DNA from: Acidovorax sp. sif1233
Lineage (GTDB): Bacteria > Pseudomonadota > Gammaproteobacteria > Burkholderiales > Burkholderiaceae_C
DNA: 64,000 nt
Assembly (NCBI RefSeq): GCF_019218755.1
Contig: NZ_JAHUWZ010000009.1
Coordinates: forward strand, 1 to 64,000
Direction of reading: 5' to 3'
Shown one piece after another: positions 60,834-64,000 of the stretch (positions are counted from its first letter, which is position 1; each line of letters begins with the position of its first letter). The notes under the pieces are model-generated. The model worked only from the letters and a program-made list of their open reading frames with translations. It made no database searches and had not been told where the DNA came from. Position numbers and translations under genes: made by a program.

Positions 60834-61555
60834 ACGACATCCTGTTCCGCTGCTCCAGCCTGGGCCACCTGATGCCCGACCCCAAGACACGGGCCGAAGG
60901 CGACCTCTCCACCGGCGCGCGCACCTACCTGCGCCAGCTGGTCAAGGAGGAGCTCTTCGGTGTGGAGTTCGACATCGGCGGCAAGGAGATTGAGAAGGGC
61001 ATCCGCGTCGAGGAGGAGTGCATTGCGCTGCTCAACACCGTGCGCGGCCTGACGCTGGCCAAGAACACCGAGCGCAGGACCAATGGCCTCATCACCGGCG
61101 AGTGCGACCTGTTCAACGCGCCCCAGCGCCGCGGGCACGACATCAAGGCCCCGTGGTCAATCAAGACCTTCCCCGGCTGGCTGGTGGACTGCGTGACACC
61201 TCTCTACGACTGGCAGATGCGCGGCTACATGGCCCTGTGGGATGCCGACGAGTGGGAGGTGAACTACGTGCTGGTGAACACCCCCGAAGACCTACGCCGG
61301 GGCGAACCCCTCGACATGCATGTCGTGGACCACATCCCGCGCGAGCACCGGCTGACCACCTGGCTCATTGAGCGCGACTTCCAGAAAGAAGCCCTGATCC
61401 GCGAGCGGGTCGAGGCCGCCCGCTGGTACTACGGCCAGCTCATCCGCGAATTCGACGAAGGGCATCGCATCGACAGCGTCATCGACGTGATCGCCCGCGA
61501 AGTTTCAACCGCTACCCAGCAGCGCAACCAAGTGCGACTTCCCACCCTTTTCTGA
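60830..61555 (+). CDS. YqaJ/lambda-exonuclease-type recombination nuclease
   Basis: A 241-residue PD-(D/E)XK nuclease. An upstream Glu lies in GIRVEEEC, GECDLF supplies the Asp and HDIKAPWS the ExK-type Lys site (here DxK). YDWQMRGYM provides the conserved Gln. It would resect double-strand ends for the ERF protein. It overlaps erf by 4 bases. Confidence 0.8.
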   Translation: MNDILFRCSSLGHLMPDPKTRAEGDLSTGARTYLRQLVKEELFGVEFDIGGKEIEKGIRVEEECIALLNTVRGLTLAKNTERRTNGLITGECDLFNAPQRRGHDIKAPWSIKTFPGWLVDCVTPLYDWQMRGYMALWDADEWEVNYVLVNTPEDLRRGEPLDMHVVDHIPREHRLTTWLIERDFQKEALIRERVEAARWYYGQLIREFDEGHRIDSVIDVIAREVSTATQQRNQVRLPTLF

Positions 61556-61563
61556 GGCATCCC

Positions 61564-62709
61564 ATGACCGAAACCACGAGCACCGCCGTTGCGGCGCCCC
61601 AGGCGCCCGGCGCCATCCTCTCCAAGCCCCTGTCCATCCGGGATACCGTGTTGGCCCAGTTCAAGGACACCGAGGCGGGCCTGCAGGCCATGGCCGACAA
61701 GTACCGCAACGTGGTCTACGACGTGACCACCACCAAGGGAATGAACGAGGCCAAGGCCGCCCGCGCCGAGCTGCGCGACGACGGCCGCCTCGCGATCACC
61801 CGCGCCGAGAAGAAGGTGAAGGCCGATGTCGCCGAGCTGAAGGAGGTGATGGGCACGGAGGTGGAGCGCCTGGTGGCCATCGTGAAGCCGGTGGAAGAAT
61901 CCATCGACGCGCAGATCAAGGTCGAGGAGAAGCGCAAGCTCGACGAGAAGGCCGACCGCGAGCGCAAGGAGGCGGAGCGGGTAGATGCCCACCGGACGAA
62001 CATCGAGCAGCTGCGCGCTTATGTGGCTCAGGCCGAAGGCCAGCCGCTGGAGATCATCAACGGCGCCATCGAGAAGCTTCTGGAGATGACCTTCGGCCAG
62101 GAGTGGGAAGAGTTCGCGCAGCAGGCCCAGGCCGAGCGCGACAACACCGTGGCCGGCCTGCGCAACCTGGTGCAGCGCGAACAGCAGCGCATCGAGAACG
62201 AGAACCTGCGCGCCGAACTCGCTGCGTTAAAGGCCAACGCCGCGCCGCCGCCAGCTTCATCTGCAGAACCGGAGCCCGCGCTTACCCAGCAAGCACCAAA
62301 AGCTATTGGATTCATAGCAGATAGCGCAGCCGATGCACCTTTTGAGGTGGACGACTGGGGCGCCATGGAAGCGCTGCAGGAGGCTCCCGCACCGGCGCAT
62401 GCCCCTATCGCGGCCCCCGCACCGCCAGCCAGCTCGGAAAAGGCCTATGCACGCGGTGGGTGGAGCCGCGCCGCTGCAACCCCCTCTGCCGCCACGCCCA
62501 CTGAGGCCTCTGCCCGGGATGACGGCACGAGGGTGTCGCTGTCCCAGCTCAAGGAGCGCATTGCCCCGCTGAGCATCGACGCCGCCGGCCTGGAAACCCT
62601 TGGCTTCAAGCATGTGTCCGCGGGGGGCACCAGCAAGCTCTACCGCGCCTGCGACCTCCCGGCCATCCGCGACGCGATGGTCAAGCACCTCCACTCCATC
62701 AACTTCTAG
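61564..62709 (+). CDS. Coiled-coil phage recombination-region protein
   Basis: A 381-residue protein. Residues 70-150 are a long charged coiled coil (RAELRDDGRLAITRAEKKVK onward). About 180-225 is a second helix. The Pro/Ala-rich linker comes before a compact C-terminal domain (LSQLKERIAPLSIDAAGLET). The layout matches DUF1351-like proteins found with phage recombinases. Function unknown. Confidence 0.6.
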   Translation: MTETTSTAVAAPQAPGAILSKPLSIRDTVLAQFKDTEAGLQAMADKYRNVVYDVTTTKGMNEAKAARAELRDDGRLAITRAEKKVKADVAELKEVMGTEVERLVAIVKPVEESIDAQIKVEEKRKLDEKADRERKEAERVDAHRTNIEQLRAYVAQAEGQPLEIINGAIEKLLEMTFGQEWEEFAQQAQAERDNTVAGLRNLVQREQQRIENENLRAELAALKANAAPPPASSAEPEPALTQQAPKAIGFIADSAADAPFEVDDWGAMEALQEAPAPAHAPIAAPAPPASSEKAYARGGWSRAAATPSAATPTEASARDDGTRVSLSQLKERIAPLSIDAAGLETLGFKHVSAGGTSKLYRACDLPAIRDAMVKHLHSINF

Positions 62710-62721
62710 GAGCACCGCCTC

Positions 62722-63003
62722 ATGAGCGAATCCCCGCCGCCCGGCACACACAAGGTCGTTACCGAAATCACCGACGAGCAGTGCACGCACGCTACGGTCA
62801 ATCTGGGCAAACCCATCATCGACCTGCTCAACGAGTACAGCCGAGATCACGGCCACATGCTGGCCGTCTTCGGCGGGCTCTATGCGATGGGCTGCGCCCT
62901 GGCCAACATCGGCGCCAACCTGGAAGACCCGAGCACGCTTCAAGAATCGTTCGCGCCACTGCTGATGGGTTACGACGCCGTCATGGCGCAAAAACAGCAC
63001 TGA
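62722..63003 (+). CDS. Hypothetical early protein
   Basis: A 93-residue protein, largely helical (PIIDLLNEYSRDHGHMLAVF then GGLYAMGCALANIGANL). A mild hydrophobic stretch may be membrane-near. It ends the recombination transcript before a terminator. No family recognised. Confidence 0.6.
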   Translation: MSESPPPGTHKVVTEITDEQCTHATVNLGKPIIDLLNEYSRDHGHMLAVFGGLYAMGCALANIGANLEDPSTLQESFAPLLMGYDAVMAQKQH

Positions 63004-63029
63004 GCCTCCACCGTTTCCCCCATCCGAAT

Positions 63030-63053
63030 CCCGCCCCGTGCGGGCTTTTTTTT
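63030..63053 (+). terminator. Terminator after the recombination genes
   Basis: CCCGC / GCGGG stem with a 5-base loop and eight T residues. Confidence 0.8.
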
Positions 63054-63073
63054 GCCTATTCACAAGGATTTCT

Positions 63074-63583
63074 ATGAATGCAAACCGTTCTGCCCCGCCC
63101 ATCGGCTCCCTGCTCGCCGCCATTCTGCTGGCCGAGTTGATGACCGCAAAACGCGGCCCGACTATCCGCCTCGGCCAGTTGTCTCCTGGCCAGGAAGATC
63201 TGCTCGCGGGCAAAAAATGCAGCGATCTCAGCTGCGACGTTTGCCACCCCGCAGCTGCCGACACCCAGCGCGCCGCAACTGGAGCGGGCGAGGACACGAC
63301 CAAAGCCGAGGAAGCCCAGGGCGCGCGCGTCAACGGCGCCATCGAGATTTCGCCGGACATCGCCGAGTTGGTGGGTATCAGCACCCCGGGTTTCGACCCC
63401 GACAGTCTGGAGGGTAACACCCGTCTGCTCGCGGCCGCGTTCATCACCAACGTGCGCAAGCTGGGCGATAAGGCGGTCAACAGTTTTCCGGCCGCCGGCG
63501 CCAAGCTCAGCGGTATCCGCTTCGTGGAGAACACCATCCTCTCCGCGCTCCACACCTTCACCACTCTGGCAAAGAAATCGTGA
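63074..63583 (+). CDS. Hypothetical early protein
   Basis: A 169-residue protein; AAGGA before ATG at 63074. Residues 40-65 carry CSDLSCDVCHPA, possibly a metal site. The C-terminal 60 residues are helical (RLLAAAFITNVRKLGDKAVN). Family not recognised. Confidence 0.6.
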   Translation: MNANRSAPPIGSLLAAILLAELMTAKRGPTIRLGQLSPGQEDLLAGKKCSDLSCDVCHPAAADTQRAATGAGEDTTKAEEAQGARVNGAIEISPDIAELVGISTPGFDPDSLEGNTRLLAAAFITNVRKLGDKAVNSFPAAGAKLSGIRFVENTILSALHTFTTLAKKS

Positions 63584-63879
63584 TGAGCGCCGCAGCCAAG
63601 AAGCAACCGGCCATTCCCATGGCTCCGGTCAAAAGCGCTCAGCTCCGGGCCATCGGGTACGACGTGGCCAACGGAGTGCTGGCCGTGCAGTTCCAGCGCG
63701 GCGGCGCCATTTACCACTACCCCGGTGTGGGCGCGGACGTGCACGCCGAGTTCATGGCGGCCAAGTCCAAGGGCGCTTTCTTCGCCCAGCGCATCAAGGC
63801 CTTGCCCTTCACGAAGCTCCCCGCGGCTCCTGAAGTTGAGCGCCTGCCAGCCGACGACACCGAGGGCGGCGCCCTGTAG
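63583..63879 (+). CDS. KTSC-domain protein
   Basis: A 98-residue protein; ATG at 63583 overlaps the stop before (TGATG). The KTSC domain is clear: VKSAQLRAIGYDVANGVLAV, then GGAIYHYPGVGADVHAEF and SKGAFFAQRIK. Such domains are widespread in phages and bacteria, probably binding nucleic acid. Short acidic tail. Confidence 0.82.
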   Translation: MSAAAKKQPAIPMAPVKSAQLRAIGYDVANGVLAVQFQRGGAIYHYPGVGADVHAEFMAAKSKGAFFAQRIKALPFTKLPAAPEVERLPADDTEGGAL

Positions 63880-63937
63880 GCGTTGACCGTTCCCGCAACC
63901 GCCCCGCCGCGAGCGGGGCCTACCCCCCCCACGTCTA

Positions 63938-64000
63938 TGTTTCACAACCTCATCATCTACCGCATCGCTCCGGGCTGGGAGTCCGACGTGCAGACCGTCG
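63938..64000 (+). CDS. rdgC: RdgC-like recombination protein, N-terminal fragment
   Basis: The window ends after 21 codons. The visible residues MFHNLIIYRIAPGWESDVQT match the N-terminus of RdgC, a ring-shaped DNA-binding protein that restrains RecA. Phage RdgC copies occur with recombination genes. The rest lies right of the window. Confidence 0.75.

Noticed and set aside
63074..63583. Resemblance of the C-terminal helix to Acb2-type anti-CBASS proteins
   Set aside because: Only the spacing of a few helical residues is similar. No conserved motif could be matched by eye, so no function was given.
1..64000. CRISPR array
   Set aside because: No series of equally spaced direct repeats of 24-40 bases with unique spacers was seen. 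The only regular series is the 23-bp iteron set, without spacers of CRISPR type.

Overview
The window is high-GC proteobacterial DNA, most likely from the Burkholderiales (a Comamonadaceae-like host). It carries most of a temperate, probably podovirus-type prophage. The organism call is an inference from GC content, codon use and gene families; no ribosomal or housekeeping marker is present apart from the 3' end of a tmRNA gene. Virion genes (N4 gp56-type capsid, a portal, a 3050-residue polyvalent protein, no contractile-tail or tape-measure/tail-tube set) and the gene order recall the Bcep22-like phages, but this was judged by eye without a search.

Layout. (1) 1-5.3 kb: an IS3-type transposase tail, an AT-rich KAP-family membrane NTPase (candidate defence gene) and a P4-type tyrosine integrase whose upstream region carries five GGGGGTAC repeats. 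It is bounded on the right by a 32-bp exact tmRNA 3' end (attachment-site core). (2) 5.4-7.6 kb: small leftward accessory genes. (3) 7.77-9.39 kb: a rightward, AT-rich pair encoding a secreted phospholipase A2-like protein and a secreted M48-type metalloprotease. (4) 9.6-47.05 kb: the leftward late region. In transcription order it runs small and large terminase, portal, scaffold, capsid, head-tail proteins, tail/receptor proteins, internal virion proteins, the giant polyvalent protein, tail fibres, then the lysis cassette (holin, SAR-like endolysin, a 41-residue membrane ORF, Rz/Rz1). (5) 23.6-25.3 kb, embedded in the late region: an AT-rich two-gene unit resembling lambda RexA/RexB, behind a near-consensus LexA box. 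(6) 47.1-48.3 kb: a PIN-like protein. (7) 48.3-54.87 kb: the leftward early operon (Cro-like, replication proteins with 23-bp iterons inside the initiator gene, RuvC, HNH proteins, Rha/KilAC antirepressor). (8) 54.88-56.3 kb: CI-type repressor operon. (9) 56.56-64 kb: rightward early operon with its own repressed promoter, a strongly folded leader, a Mu Com-like protein, a tRNA-like structured RNA, an ERF annealing protein, a YqaJ/lambda-exo-type nuclease and the start of rdgC. The prophage continues past the right edge.

How it works together. CI probably binds TAGC-N4-GCTA operators at both early promoters (54.88-54.93 and 56.56-56.60 kb), silencing replication on one side and recombination on the other. 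On induction the Cro-side operon replicates from the iterons. The late genes then appear to be served by a recurring 14-16 bp motif, CGCCC-N-G-Y-ATAGGG. It is found eight times, always before a leftward late gene and never in the early region. The accessory genes (KAP NTPase, PLA2/M48 pair, Rex-like pair, PIN protein) are all less GC-rich than the phage backbone and sit at its seams, as expected for acquired lysogenic-conversion or exclusion cargo.
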